Shown here: positions 8,554 through 17,537 of the stretch, piece by piece
Position numbering within the stretch: the first letter of the stretch is position 1
Layout of the letters: every line of letters begins with the position of its first letter
Assembly (NCBI GenBank): GCA_017880775.1
Contig: JADGRQ010000011.1
Location: 54,439 to 118,438, forward strand
Source of the DNA: Burkholderiales bacterium
GTDB lineage: Bacteria > Pseudomonadota > Gammaproteobacteria > Burkholderiales > SG8-39
Length of the DNA: 64,000 nt
Direction: 5' to 3'
The notes under the pieces: generated by a model
The model's input: the letters and a program-made list of their open reading frames with translations, nothing else
Told to the model about the DNA's origin: nothing
The model's database searches: none
Program-made: the position numbers and the translations under genes

Positions 8554-9573
8554 ATGAAAGATACGATCGGCAGAGAAAGAAGCCCGGATGCTGCGCTGAT
8601 GGAACGCGTCCTCTACGAGGTGAAACGCGTCGTGGTCGGTCAGGACCATTTCCTCGAGCGCGTGCTGGTGGCGGTCCTTGCGCAGGGGCACCTGCTCGTT
8701 GAAGGCGTGCCGGGGCTCGCCAAAACGCTCACCGTCAAGACGCTCGCAGCAACCATCCGCGGTGCTTTCCGCAGGATCCAGTTCACGCCGGACCTGGTCC
8801 CGGCAGATCTGGTCGGAACGCGCATCTACAACCAGCGCAGCGGTGAATTCAGCACTGCGCTCGGGCCGGTCTTCACCAACCTGTTGCTGGCCGACGAGAT
8901 CAACCGCGCGCCGGCGAAGGTGCAAAGCGCGCTGCTCGAGGTGATGCAGGAACGCCAGGTCACGATCGCCGGGGAAACGCACCGCGTACCCGAGCCGTTC
9001 CTGGTGATGGCGACGCAGAACCCGATCGAGACCGAGGGCACGTACCCGCTGCCCGAAGCGCAGGTCGACCGCTTCATGATGAAGGTGCTGATCGGCTACC
9101 CGAGCGAGGAGGAGGAGTTCGTGATCGTCGAACGGGTCACCGGCCCCGCGAGCACCGTCTCGGCGGTCGCCTCGACCGAGGACCTTGGCGCGCTCCAGCG
9201 CGAATGCCGCAGGAGCTATGTCGACCCGTCGCTGATCCAGTACGCGGTCCGCATGGTCGCCGCGACACGCGAGCCGGAGCGCTTTGGCGCGAAGGACATC
9301 GCGAGGTACCTGACGTTCGGGGCGAGTCCCCGCGCCTCGATCCATCTGATCGAGGCCGCGAAGGCGCTCGCGTTTCTCAGGGGCCGCCCCTACGCATTGC
9401 CCGAGGACGTGACCGATCTCGTCCCCGACGTCCTGCGCCACCGGCTGGTGCTCACCTACGAGGCCTTCGCCGAGGGCCATAGCGCGGATGACCTGATCGA
9501 GCGTGTCATGGCGCAGATCCCGCCGCCGGAGAAGGCGCTCGCAACCCATGTCCACACCGCTACGGGATCCTGA
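8554..9573 (+). CDS. MoxR family AAA+ ATPase
   Basis: A 339-residue AAA+ ATPase of the MoxR branch. Walker A is GVPGLAKT at 51-58, Walker B is LLLADEINRAP with Asp114-Glu115, and sensor 1 is ATQNP with Asn156. The family acts as a chaperone-like partner for VWA-domain proteins, helping to mature or insert metal-dependent and envelope complexes. The ATG at 8554 begins the family-like sequence; the open frame extends upstream inside the protease gene. Its stop overlaps the DUF58 start by 26 bases. The MoxR-DUF58-VWA gene order is the classical module. Confidence 0.95.
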   Translation: MKDTIGRERSPDAALMERVLYEVKRVVVGQDHFLERVLVAVLAQGHLLVEGVPGLAKTLTVKTLAATIRGAFRRIQFTPDLVPADLVGTRIYNQRSGEFSTALGPVFTNLLLADEINRAPAKVQSALLEVMQERQVTIAGETHRVPEPFLVMATQNPIETEGTYPLPEAQVDRFMMKVLIGYPSEEEEFVIVERVTGPASTVSAVASTEDLGALQRECRRSYVDPSLIQYAVRMVAATREPERFGAKDIARYLTFGASPRASIHLIEAAKALAFLRGRPYALPEDVTDLVPDVLRHRLVLTYEAFAEGHSADDLIERVMAQIPPPEKALATHVHTATGS

Positions 9574-10522
9574 GAACCTCCTTCGGCGGCTGGAATGGAC
9601 CGTGCTCCGCCGGCTCGACGGGCTGTTGCAGGGCGACTATCGGACGCTGGTGCGCGGCTTCGGTCTGGATCTGGCGGACCTGCGCGAGTACCAGTATCAC
9701 GACGACGTGCGCCGCATCGACTGGAACGTCACGGCACGCCTGCAGACGCCCTACGTCAGGGAATACCACGAGGAGAGGGAGGTCACGGCGTGGTTTCTCC
9801 TCGACCTCAGCCCGTCGGTGCATTTCGGCAACAGCGGCGGCTCCGGCGCGCGGGGCAAACACCAGGTGTCGGCCGAGTTGGTGGCAGTGCTCGCGCGGCT
9901 GCTCACGCGCCACGGCAACCGTGTAGGGGCGCTGTTCTACGGCGATTCGCTCGACACGGTGATCCCGGCGCGAACCGGCCGGCGCCACGTGCTGCATCTC
10001 CTGCACCGGATGCAGTCGCGTCCTGCGCGCGCGCGCTCGGCGGCGACGAACCTGGGCGAATTCCTGCAGTCGGCGTCGAACATCATGCGCCGGCGCTCGA
10101 TCGTGTTCCTGGTTTCGGATTTCATCAGCGTGCCGGGGTGGGCCGCGCCGCTTGCGCGGCTTGCGCGTCGCCACGAGATCGTGGCGGTGCGGCTCACCGA
10201 CCCGCTGGAACACTCGCTGCCCGATCTCGGCATGCTCACGATGCAGGACGCCGAAACCGGCGAGCAGCTGTTCGTCGACACGCACGACCGGGGCTTTCGC
10301 CGCCGCTTTGCCGCGGCGGCCGGCAAGCGCGAGGCTGAATTTCGCACGGTGCTGCAGCGCTGCGGAATCGACGCACTGGAACTTTCCACCGACGGCGAAA
10401 TCGTCGACGCGGTCCTGCGGTTCGCCGATCTGCGCAAGCGGCGCAGGCAAACCCCTACGGCCGGCAGCCGGCCCGTGCCACGCGTGCAGCAGCCCGCGCG
10501 TTCGCCTGGAGCCGACACGTGA
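9548..10522 (+). CDS. DUF58 domain protein of the MoxR module
   Basis: A 324-residue protein with the DUF58 signature: YQYHDDVRRIDWNVTAR near residues 49-64, then YVREYHEEREVTAWFLLDLSPSV, which opens a VWA-like fold. DUF58 proteins sit between MoxR ATPases and Bat-type VWA proteins and probably connect the ATPase to the membrane VWA protein. Unlike many DUF58 proteins, no strong N-terminal transmembrane helices are visible, so this one is probably cytoplasmic. The ATG at 9548 lies inside the moxR end. The gene overlaps the VWA gene by four bases (GTGA). Confidence 0.92.
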   Translation: MSTPLRDPENLLRRLEWTVLRRLDGLLQGDYRTLVRGFGLDLADLREYQYHDDVRRIDWNVTARLQTPYVREYHEEREVTAWFLLDLSPSVHFGNSGGSGARGKHQVSAELVAVLARLLTRHGNRVGALFYGDSLDTVIPARTGRRHVLHLLHRMQSRPARARSAATNLGEFLQSASNIMRRRSIVFLVSDFISVPGWAAPLARLARRHEIVAVRLTDPLEHSLPDLGMLTMQDAETGEQLFVDTHDRGFRRRFAAAAGKREAEFRTVLQRCGIDALELSTDGEIVDAVLRFADLRKRRRQTPTAGSRPVPRVQQPARSPGADT

Positions 10523-11574
10523 CCTTCCAATGGCCTGAAACGCTGTGGCTATTGGCTGCGGTCCCGGTGCTCGTCGCCGGGTACGTCCTGCTGTTGCTGC
10601 GCAACAAGAAGGCGGCCTTGCGCTACGCGAGCCTCGCGCTGGTGCGCGATGCGATCGGTGCAGGGCCGGCGATCCGGCGCCACGTCCCGCCGTTAATGCT
10701 TCTGCTTGCACTGGTCGCGATGGTGCTTGCGATCGCGCGGCCCAGTGCCGTGGTCACCCTGCCGACGCAGCAGGAGACCGTCATCCTTGCGATGGACGTC
10801 TCGGGCAGCATGCGCGCCACCGACGTGGAGCCCAACCGGCTGGTCGCGTCGCAGACCGCCGCGAAGTCATTCATCGCCGAGATGCCGCCGAGCACGCGCA
10901 TCGGCGTGGTCTCGTTTGCCGGAACGGCGGCGGTGGTGCAGCCGCCGACCAGAAACCGCGAGGACATCGTCGCCGCGATAGACCGTTTCCAGCTGCAGCG
11001 CGGCACGGCCATCGGCAGCGGCATCATCGTCTCCCTCGCGACGATCTTTCCGGAGGCCGGCATCGACGTGAGCGCGCTGATTGGCCCGAACGCCGGCACC
11101 CGCGATTCGATCGGCGGCAAGCCGCCGCCTGCGGCGCGCAAGGCGGAGAAGGAGCCGCTCAAGCCGGTTGCGCCCGGTTCATTCACGTCGGCCGTCATCA
11201 TCCTGCTCACCGACGGCCAGAGAACCACCGGCCCCGACTCGCTCGAGGCGGCCCGCATGGCCGCCGCGCGAGGCGTTCGCATCTTCACGGTCGGCATGGG
11301 CACGACGGCCGGGGAGATCATCGGCTTCGAGGGCTGGTCGATGCGCGTGCGGCTCGATGAGGAGGTGCTGAAGGCGATCGCGGATATCACCCGCGGCGAG
11401 TATTTCTACGCCGGGACCGCGACCGACCTGAAGAAGGTGTACGAGATCCTCAGCACGCGGCTGGTATTCGAACGCAAGCATTCGGAAATCGGCGCGCTAT
11501 TCACGGCGGCAGCGGCCGTGCTCGCGCTGCTGGCCGGGCTGCTGTCGCTGCTCTGGTTCAACCGGATCGTTTGA
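10519..11574 (+). CDS. BatA-like von Willebrand A domain membrane protein
   Basis: A 351-residue inner-membrane protein. Two N-terminal hydrophobic helices (about 8-27 and 57-75) precede a periplasmic VWA domain with an intact MIDAS: DVSGS at 93-97 and a TDG motif in ILLTDGQ. A final helix (about 325-345) anchors the C-terminus. This is the BatA layout known from aerotolerance and MoxR operons. It starts with GTG overlapping the DUF58 stop, so translation is probably coupled. Usual operon partners BatB and DUF4381 are absent; the next gene on the strand is the TPR lipoprotein prsT, 52 bases on. Confidence 0.92.
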   Translation: MTFQWPETLWLLAAVPVLVAGYVLLLLRNKKAALRYASLALVRDAIGAGPAIRRHVPPLMLLLALVAMVLAIARPSAVVTLPTQQETVILAMDVSGSMRATDVEPNRLVASQTAAKSFIAEMPPSTRIGVVSFAGTAAVVQPPTRNREDIVAAIDRFQLQRGTAIGSGIIVSLATIFPEAGIDVSALIGPNAGTRDSIGGKPPPAARKAEKEPLKPVAPGSFTSAVIILLTDGQRTTGPDSLEAARMAAARGVRIFTVGMGTTAGEIIGFEGWSMRVRLDEEVLKAIADITRGEYFYAGTATDLKKVYEILSTRLVFERKHSEIGALFTAAAAVLALLAGLLSLLWFNRIV

Positions 11575-11626
11575 ACGAAGCTCGCGCGGCACCGGGAATC
11601 GAGCGAAGTTCGGCTAACATTTGTCT

Positions 11627-14404
11627 ATGAGCATGAGGCTGCTGGCTCCCGCGTTTTGGCGCCGCATAACGGTGACGATGGCGGTCGCGTTGTCGATGGC
11701 CGCCTGCACGCCGAGCGAGGAGACCGTTATCGAGCGGGCGAAGGCCTATCGCAACAAGGGCGACAACGTCTCGGCGGCGATCGAACTCAGAAACCTCCTG
11801 CCCGCGCAGCCGAAGAATCCGGAGGTGTATTTCCTCACCGGCATCGTGCTGGCAGACCTGGGTGAACTGGTCAACGCAGAAAACGCGTTGCGGCGGGCGC
11901 GCCAGCTCGGGCAGCCCGCGGCCGAGGTACGTCCGGTGCTGGGACGCGTTTTGCTGGAACTGGAGAAGTATTCCGAGGCGCTCGGCGAGTTGAAGTCTGA
12001 CCGCGAGTCGGATCGCTCGGTGATGGCTGAACTCGCATTGATGCGCGGCCGCGCGTACGCCGGGCTGGGCCAGATCACCGAAGCGAGAACCCAGTTCTTC
12101 CTTGCGGCGAACGATCGTCCAGCGCTGGCGAAGGTCGGGCTGGCACGTGTTGCGATGGCGGACAATGACCGCCCCGGCGCCGAGCGGCTGATCGAGGAGA
12201 TCCTCGCAAAAGAGCCGAAAAATGCGGAGGCACTGCTGTTGCGGGCCGATATCCTTCGGTCGCAGAACAAATCCGATGAGGCAGTGGCCGTATACAAACA
12301 GCTGATCACGTTCGAGCCACGCAATCCCCGTGCCCTGCTGAATCTAGCAGTCGTGATGTTGGACCGGGGTCAGATCGAGGCGGCGCAGCCGATCCTCGAT
12401 CGTGGAGAAAAGCTCGAGCCGTCGGGTCCGTTGTTCCATTTCGCCAAGGGCCTGCTTGCGTACAAGCAGAAGCGCTACGATGACGCCAATGTCGAACTGC
12501 AGGCCCTGTTCGCGATGATGCCCAGGCACTCCCCGGGCCTCATGCTCGCTGGAATGGTCAATTACGAGACTGCGGAATACGCGCTTGCGCAGAACTCGTT
12601 CGCTCTCTACCTTGAGCGCCACCCCGACGATCTGTCCGCGCGCAGAATGCTCGGCGCAAGCCTGCTTGCAAAAGGGCAGCCCCACCTGGCTGTGAATGTT
12701 CTTGAGCGCTGGGCGGAGAATGCACGCGACGTCGGATTTCTCGCCATTGCGGCCGAGGCCAATAGACAGGTGGGAAGACTTGCCAATGCGAAAGTCTTGC
12801 TTGAAAGGGCAATCGAACTCGATCCCAGGAATGCCGAGCTGCGCACCAGTCTTGGATTGACGGAGCTTGCGCTCGGATCGCGCCAGAACGCAAAGGCGGA
12901 CTTTGAGGCTGCGATTGCGTTGAAGCCAGTCAACGCACGTGCAGACGAAGCGCTCATCATGATGTTGCTGGGGCAGCAGGAAATCGATCGCGCACAACGC
13001 GCCGTGGACGCGCTTGAACAGCGGCTTCCCAAGTCGCCGGACACGCATACTCTCAAGGGAGCGATCCTGCTCGTCCGGAAGGAGGATGCGAAGGCCCGAG
13101 CGAGTTTCGAGCGCGCCCTGCAGCTTCAGCCGACGCACTTTCCCGCCGCGGAAGCGCTCGCCGATCTCGATGCGCGCGAGGGCAAGCCCGATGCTCGGCG
13201 CAGGCGCATGGAATCGCTCCTGAAGGCGGATGCGCATCACCTCGGCGCGCTGCTGGAGCTTGCCAAGCTGGACCTTGCCGAGGGACGGCAAACCCCTGGG
13301 ATTGCGGCGATCCGGCGCGCGATCTCGGAGCACCCGGAATCGATCAACGCACTGCTGATGCTGGCCGATGTGCAGTTGCGGGCTGGCCAGGCTGCGCAGG
13401 CAGTGATTTCGGCGCGACAGGCGCAGGATCAACAGCCGTTCGACACCCGCGCGACGATTTTGCTCGGGGATGCGCAATTGGCAGCCGGAGACAAGCAGGG
13501 CGCAATCACCACGTTGACCGGTCTTGTGGCGGCGCAGCCGAAACTCGTATCCGCACATATGCGGTTGGCCGCGGCGTACATGGCCAACGACAACATCGAC
13601 AAAGCCCTTGCGACGGTTATGGAGGCCTTGAAAGTGAATCCGGCAAACCTTGCGGCCAGGGCGCTGCTTGGCGAAATTCTAATCCGGACGAACCGCCTGG
13701 CCGACGCTCTGGCGCTTGCTTCGGAGATCCAGAGCAACCGTCCGAAGGCGCCGCTTGGCTACAGGATCGAGGGGGATGCGTTGATGGTGCGCAAGGATTT
13801 TTCGCGCGCGGCCGCCGCGTTCGGGAAGGCGGCTTCGCTCGAACCGAGCGGTACGCTGTTCATCAAAGTGCACCAGGCGCAAACCGCGGCGCAGGGCAGC
13901 TACGCCGGCGATGTTGCGCTGCACAATTGGATCGCGGGCCACCCCGACGAAACCGAGGTTAGTCTGTACCTGACCGATGCGCTTTCCGGCGCCGGTCGTT
14001 ATCGCGAAGCGATCGAGCTGTGCATGGAAGTTTTGAAACGTATTCCCCAATCCGCCCAAGCCCTCAACAATCTGGCTTGGGCACTGCACGCCACAGGCGA
14101 TCCCAAGGCGCTCGAGTATGCGAAGCACGCCGTGAAGCTGAACCCAAAGAGTGCTGCTACCGTCGATACGCTTGGGTGGATTCTGTTCAACCAGGGGAAT
14201 GCGATCGAGGGCGTACAGGCGCTCCTCAATGCCGTTGCCCTGGACGATGCGGATCCGAGCATCCGATACCACCTTGCTCAAGCCTTGATCAAGGTTGGCG
14301 ATATCAGTCGGGCCAAAAGCGAACTGGAGGTTGCGGTCAAGTCCGCGCGGGTGTTTCCAGAGATCAAGCAGGCCAAGGCGCTGCTCGCGCAACTCGGGTC
14401 GTGA
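11627..14404 (+). CDS. prsT: PrsT, TPR-repeat lipoprotein of the XrtA/PEP-CTERM exosortase system
   Basis: A 925-residue protein with a lipoprotein-like signal ending SMAAC (Cys27), then almost continuous tetratricopeptide repeats. Examples are AKAYRNKGDNVSAAIELRNLL, ALAQNSFALYLERHPDDLSARRMLG and AQALNNLAWALHATGDPKALEYAK. Length, lipoprotein start and repeat content match the PrsT family, which occurs with exosortase A and exopolysaccharide loci and probably scaffolds export or sorting at the periplasmic side. The start could be the TTG at 11621 or the ATGs at 11627 or 11633; 11627 is chosen. It follows the VWA gene closely and is followed by an exosortase-type substrate gene. XrtA itself is not in the window. 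Confidence 0.9.
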   Translation: MSMRLLAPAFWRRITVTMAVALSMAACTPSEETVIERAKAYRNKGDNVSAAIELRNLLPAQPKNPEVYFLTGIVLADLGELVNAENALRRARQLGQPAAEVRPVLGRVLLELEKYSEALGELKSDRESDRSVMAELALMRGRAYAGLGQITEARTQFFLAANDRPALAKVGLARVAMADNDRPGAERLIEEILAKEPKNAEALLLRADILRSQNKSDEAVAVYKQLITFEPRNPRALLNLAVVMLDRGQIEAAQPILDRGEKLEPSGPLFHFAKGLLAYKQKRYDDANVELQALFAMMPRHSPGLMLAGMVNYETAEYALAQNSFALYLERHPDDLSARRMLGASLLAKGQPHLAVNVLERWAENARDVGFLAIAAEANRQVGRLANAKVLLERAIELDPRNAELRTSLGLTELALGSRQNAKADFEAAIALKPVNARADEALIMMLLGQQEIDRAQRAVDALEQRLPKSPDTHTLKGAILLVRKEDAKARASFERALQLQPTHFPAAEALADLDAREGKPDARRRRMESLLKADAHHLGALLELAKLDLAEGRQTPGIAAIRRAISEHPESINALLMLADVQLRAGQAAQAVISARQAQDQQPFDTRATILLGDAQLAAGDKQGAITTLTGLVAAQPKLVSAHMRLAAAYMANDNIDKALATVMEALKVNPANLAARALLGEILIRTNRLADALALASEIQSNRPKAPLGYRIEGDALMVRKDFSRAAAAFGKAASLEPSGTLFIKVHQAQTAAQGSYAGDVALHNWIAGHPDETEVSLYLTDALSGAGRYREAIELCMEVLKRIPQSAQALNNLAWALHATGDPKALEYAKHAVKLNPKSAATVDTLGWILFNQGNAIEGVQALLNAVALDDADPSIRYHLAQALIKVGDISRAKSELEVAVKSARVFPEIKQAKALLAQLGS

Positions 14405-14740
14405 ATTTTTCGCGTGTGCCCAAGCGCCGTCGTCAGGCGGTTGTCGGAAAACTTGCCATGCCGGTTTGTCTTTTGGGCTGAGGCCGAATCGGGTGAATTG
14501 AGTTAAGTTATTGATTATAATAGACATAAACTAGGACTCGAAGTTTTCCGCATCGCATTTCTTGTCAGGAAATTTTACGCAAATGGGAGTTGTAAGCCCT
14601 TCCTCCCCGGTCTGGGCTGGCGGCCATCAAAATATACGCTTTAATAACATATACTTAACAGACAGTAGCCTTTTGGGCCTGAATTTTGCTTAGCTTCTGG
14701 AGCGAGAGCGTGCACGCCTAGCTATGGCCAAGGGAAGAAC
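14405..14740. other. AT-rich intergenic region between prsT and the exosortase-substrate gene
   Basis: These 336 bases hold no gene that I can support. Base composition is clearly more AT-rich than the flanks, especially 14500-14660. The upstream half contains TATAAT at 14516-14521 without a properly spaced -35. The only well-formed signal is the sigma-54 promoter described separately at 14675-14690. The remaining upstream bases are a natural place for an enhancer-binding-protein site, but I could not pick out a convincing inverted repeat. Confidence 0.6.
14675..14690 (+). promoter_or_regulatory. Sigma-54 (RpoN) -24/-12 promoter
   Basis: GGGCCTGAATTTTGCT contains GG at 14676-14677 and GC at 14688-14689 with exactly ten bases between, the invariant geometry of RpoN promoters. 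The TTGC at the -12 element also fits. Transcription would start near 14701, giving a 40-base leader before the ATG at 14741. Exosortase-substrate genes in related bacteria are known to be RpoN-dependent and controlled by the PrsK/PrsR two-component pair, which fits the neighbouring prsT. Confidence 0.75.
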
Positions 14741-15622
14741 ATGAAACCGAATCTACGGGCAATGTTGTTTGCGCTGAGCGTTGCTGCGTCTTGGGGAGCG
14801 GCGGCGACAACTTTCAACACGATTACGCCTGGCGTCAGCCCATTGGCAAGAGGGGCGGCGCTATGGTGTAACAGCAGCGGATGCACCACTACCGACAATA
14901 CCGGCGTGGCCGGGTACGCAAAACTGACGGCATGGTCGACTCCTGTGGCGGTCGCGGCCGGCGCGCCGCCGAACGAAATGGGCACACCAAGCACTTGGGT
15001 GACGGCGCAGATCGCGCTCTATGCAGGTGGTGGCATCGGGATTACGAACGACGTCCAGCTGAATAATGTTGGGGGCACCGCTGAGACGACTGTCTCGCCC
15101 GAACACGCCATCGACAACAATGGCGTGGACGACATTCTCGTCGTGGACTTCGGTTCCACAGGCTGGGACGTGAACTCGTTCAGCCTGGGCTTTACGGCCA
15201 ACGCACAGACGGGGACGACTGGAGTATCGGTTGCGGTGGAAGCGTGGGTCGGCAACGCCTTTGGGACAGAAAGCTTCAGCGCTAACAACGACGTTACCGC
15301 GCTTCCCTCGGGCGGTTTTACGAGACTGAATCTGACACCCACCTCCGACCCGTCTACAGGGGGAGTGGTAAACGATTGCACCGGCACTGCCCCCTGCAAT
15401 ACGACCGGCCGTTATCTGATCATCACTGGAGCGCTTGGTCCTGGAATCACCGGCGATACTGGCGCCACTGCCGGCTATGACGACGCCTTCAAAGTCAGCC
15501 AGATCGATGCGAGCAACGGGACCACCACCACCAGCCTGCCAACGCCTGGGTCGCTGCCGCTGGTCGTCCTTGGTCTTCTCGCACTGACCATTGCGCGCCG
15601 GCGCCTTGCCGTAATCGCTTAA
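14741..15622 (+). CDS. Exosortase-dependent surface protein (XDP1-like, variant PEP-CTERM tail)
   Basis: A 293-residue exported protein. A signal peptide (MKPNLRAMLFALSVAASWGAAA) is followed by a beta-rich, Gly/Thr/Asn-rich domain. That domain contains NNVGGTAETTVSPEHAIDNNG and VDDILVVDFG, which resemble the XDP1 family of exosortase substrates. The C-terminus has the tripartite sorting signal: LPTPGSLP, a hydrophobic helix (LVVLGLLALTIA) and a final RRR cluster. The usual PEP motif is altered to TPG. Processing would be by an exosortase such as XrtA, anchoring or releasing the protein at the surface. The gene has its own sigma-54 promoter and a strong terminator. Confidence 0.82.
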   Translation: MKPNLRAMLFALSVAASWGAAATTFNTITPGVSPLARGAALWCNSSGCTTTDNTGVAGYAKLTAWSTPVAVAAGAPPNEMGTPSTWVTAQIALYAGGGIGITNDVQLNNVGGTAETTVSPEHAIDNNGVDDILVVDFGSTGWDVNSFSLGFTANAQTGTTGVSVAVEAWVGNAFGTESFSANNDVTALPSGGFTRLNLTPTSDPSTGGVVNDCTGTAPCNTTGRYLIITGALGPGITGDTGATAGYDDAFKVSQIDASNGTTTTSLPTPGSLPLVVLGLLALTIARRRLAVIA

Positions 15623-15646
15623 AGCCGCGTCGGGCCAACCCGATCC

Positions 15647-15675
15647 ACGGCGCCGGATATTCCGGCGCCGTTTTC
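15647..15675 (+). terminator. Rho-independent terminator after the exosortase-substrate gene
   Basis: A perfect ten-base-pair stem (CGGCGCCGGA at 15648-15657 with TCCGGCGCCG at 15661-15670) closes a three-base TAT loop and is followed directly by TTTT. It lies 25 bases after the stop at 15622. It isolates this gene from the convergent PP2C gene. Confidence 0.9.
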
Positions 15676-15716
15676 ATTCCAGGTGCCAATTACCCCCGCG
15701 AATCCGCGAAGTTGGG

Positions 15717-16529
15717 CTAGCGCGTCGGCGGCTGGGATCGCGACGGCGGCAGCGGCGCCGCCGGTTCCTTGGGTGCCTCGAGCTTCAGGATGATGAGCGT
15801 GCAGTTGTCACCGCGGCCGTTGGCACGCTGCCGTGCCTGGTCGATGAGCTGTGCCGCCGCCTCGCGCGCAGGCAAGGCCGCGATCACGCCGGCCATCTCG
15901 TCATCGCTGAAGTAAGCCCACAATCCGTCCGAACACAGCAGGAAGCTGTCGCCGCCCTGCACGTCCTCGGCTGTTCCGACGTCGATCAGCGGCGCATCCT
16001 CTCCGCCGAGCGAGGTCACCAGCACGTTGCGTCGCGGGTGCACTGCCGCCTGCTCGGGCGTCATGAAGCCCTTTTGCATCATTTGCTCGACGTAGGAGTG
16101 GTCGCGCGTATGAAATATCGCCTTGTTGCCCCGGAAACGGTACAGGCGCGAATCGCCGCAGTGCGCCCAGGTGGCCGACATGGTTTCGCCGCGCGACTGC
16201 AGCATCAGGATCACGCCGGTCGTGTTCGGGTCCTGATCGGCGTTCAGGAGGCGGCTGGCGCGTATCATGAGGTGCGCTTCATTGAGCGCATCGGAAAGCA
16301 GTTGCGCCGCGGTCTGGTCGTCCGGCGCAAACTGCTCGAAGTTGTTTTTTGCGGTCAGCACGGCTTGCCCGGCAGCGAGCGCGCCGCCGGCGGTGCCCCC
16401 CACGCCATCGGCCACGACCGCCAGCACCAGCCGCTTCTGGCGCGGGTGCTGGTACAGCACTGCACGGTCCTGCTGCTCCTTGCGGTCTCCGATGTGCTGC
16501 GCCATGCAGGCGTCTATCGACATCGGCAT
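15717..16529 (-). CDS. PP2C-family protein serine/threonine phosphatase
   Basis: A 270-residue PPM/PP2C phosphatase with the metal-binding motifs in order: DRKEQQDR (motif I, D14-x-K), VADGVGG, WAHCGDSRLYRF, LLCSDGLW and GRGDNCT. The fold is complete, so it should be an active Mn/Mg-dependent phosphatase, like PstP or PppA. The C-terminal 20 residues are a Pro-rich tail. No Ser/Thr kinase gene is adjacent in the window. It lies just after the beta-hydroxyacid dehydrogenase gene on the same strand (seven-base gap), so the two are probably cotranscribed. Confidence 0.94.
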   Translation of the reverse strand: MPMSIDACMAQHIGDRKEQQDRAVLYQHPRQKRLVLAVVADGVGGTAGGALAAGQAVLTAKNNFEQFAPDDQTAAQLLSDALNEAHLMIRASRLLNADQDPNTTGVILMLQSRGETMSATWAHCGDSRLYRFRGNKAIFHTRDHSYVEQMMQKGFMTPEQAAVHPRRNVLVTSLGGEDAPLIDVGTAEDVQGGDSFLLCSDGLWAYFSDDEMAGVIAALPAREAAAQLIDQARQRANGRGDNCTLIILKLEAPKEPAAPLPPSRSQPPTR

Positions 16530-16536
16530 ATGAATC

Positions 16537-17415
16537 TCAGCCCGCGGGCTTCTCGCCGGTGGCTTGCAGGAACACCGCGCAGGCGTCTAGCTTGCCGAAG
16601 GACGCGCGGCGCGCGGCCTGATATTGCGAACGCACCAGCGAAGCGATCGGCGCGGGGCGGTCGAGCTCCTGCGCGAGTGACAGGAAGTAGCGCAGGTCCT
16701 TGTCCATCAACTCGAGCTGGAACTGCGGTGCGAAATCGCGCTTGAAGATCTTCAGCAGCTTGCCCTTCAGCAGGCGCGAACCTGTCGCGCCTTCATTGAG
16801 AATCTCCTGCGCGGGAGCGCGGTCCACGCCAGCAGCTTCGGCGACCGCAGCCGCCTCGGCGATGGCCGCGGTCAGGGTGCCTGAGAGCATGTTGTTCACC
16901 AGCTTGATGGTCGCGCCCGCGCCGGACGGACCGGCGCGCTTTGCCATGCGCCCCATCGCCTTCATCACCGGCTCGCCGCGCGCGAACGCGGCCTCGTCGC
17001 CGCCGACCATGAATACCAACTCCCGGCCCTCGGCCTGCGCGAGGCTGCCCGAGACAGGTGCGTCGAGGAACTCGCAGCCTCGCTCGCGGCAGGCGGAGGC
17101 GAGCTTTCTTGCCATGCTCGGCGTGGCGGTCGTGGAATCGATGAACAGCGTGCCCTGCGCGGCGCCCGCGAGCGTGCCGTCTGCGCCGAGCGTCACCGCT
17201 TCGGTGGCCGCGTCGTCGGCGACCATCGTGACCACGGCGTCGGCGCCGCGTGCGGCATCGGCGGGGGAGTCGCACACCGCGATTCCCTTCGCGGCGAACG
17301 GCTTCGTTTTCGCGCGGTCGCGGTTGAACACACGCAGCTTGTGCCCTGCTTCGTGCAGGTTCATCGCCATGCGCGATCCCATCGCGCCCAATCCTATGAA
17401 TGCCACTGTGGTCAT
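16537..17415 (-). CDS. NAD(P)-dependent beta-hydroxyacid dehydrogenase (HIBADH/GarR family)
   Basis: A 292-residue oxidoreductase. The Rossmann loop GLGAMG sits at residues 8-13 and the substrate-binding motif DAPVSGS in the middle. The catalytic-lysine motif KLVNNM follows, and a helical C-terminal domain completes the fold. Family members oxidise 3-hydroxyisobutyrate, tartronate semialdehyde or related acids. The cofactor and substrate cannot be set from sequence alone, although NRDR after the second strand of the Rossmann fold slightly favours NADP. It is the first gene of a two-gene unit with the PP2C phosphatase. Confidence 0.92.
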   Translation of the reverse strand: MTTVAFIGLGAMGSRMAMNLHEAGHKLRVFNRDRAKTKPFAAKGIAVCDSPADAARGADAVVTMVADDAATEAVTLGADGTLAGAAQGTLFIDSTTATPSMARKLASACRERGCEFLDAPVSGSLAQAEGRELVFMVGGDEAAFARGEPVMKAMGRMAKRAGPSGAGATIKLVNNMLSGTLTAAIAEAAAVAEAAGVDRAPAQEILNEGATGSRLLKGKLLKIFKRDFAPQFQLELMDKDLRYFLSLAQELDRPAPIASLVRSQYQAARRASFGKLDACAVFLQATGEKPAG

Positions 17416-17537
17416 CAGCTCTTCTCCTTCGGGTCAGCGGGTTCGGGGGCTATTGTTGCACGGAGGAGACCACTTGGCGCGAGGCGAAGCGGCCGGAAAC
17501 CGCCGGCAGGGTGGTGGAGGGCTGATCGGCGCGGCAC

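Noticed and set aside
14498..14521. TTGAGT and TATAAT upstream of the exosortase-substrate gene
   Set aside because: The spacing is only 12 bases, too short for a sigma-70 promoter; the sigma-54 site closer to the gene is far better.
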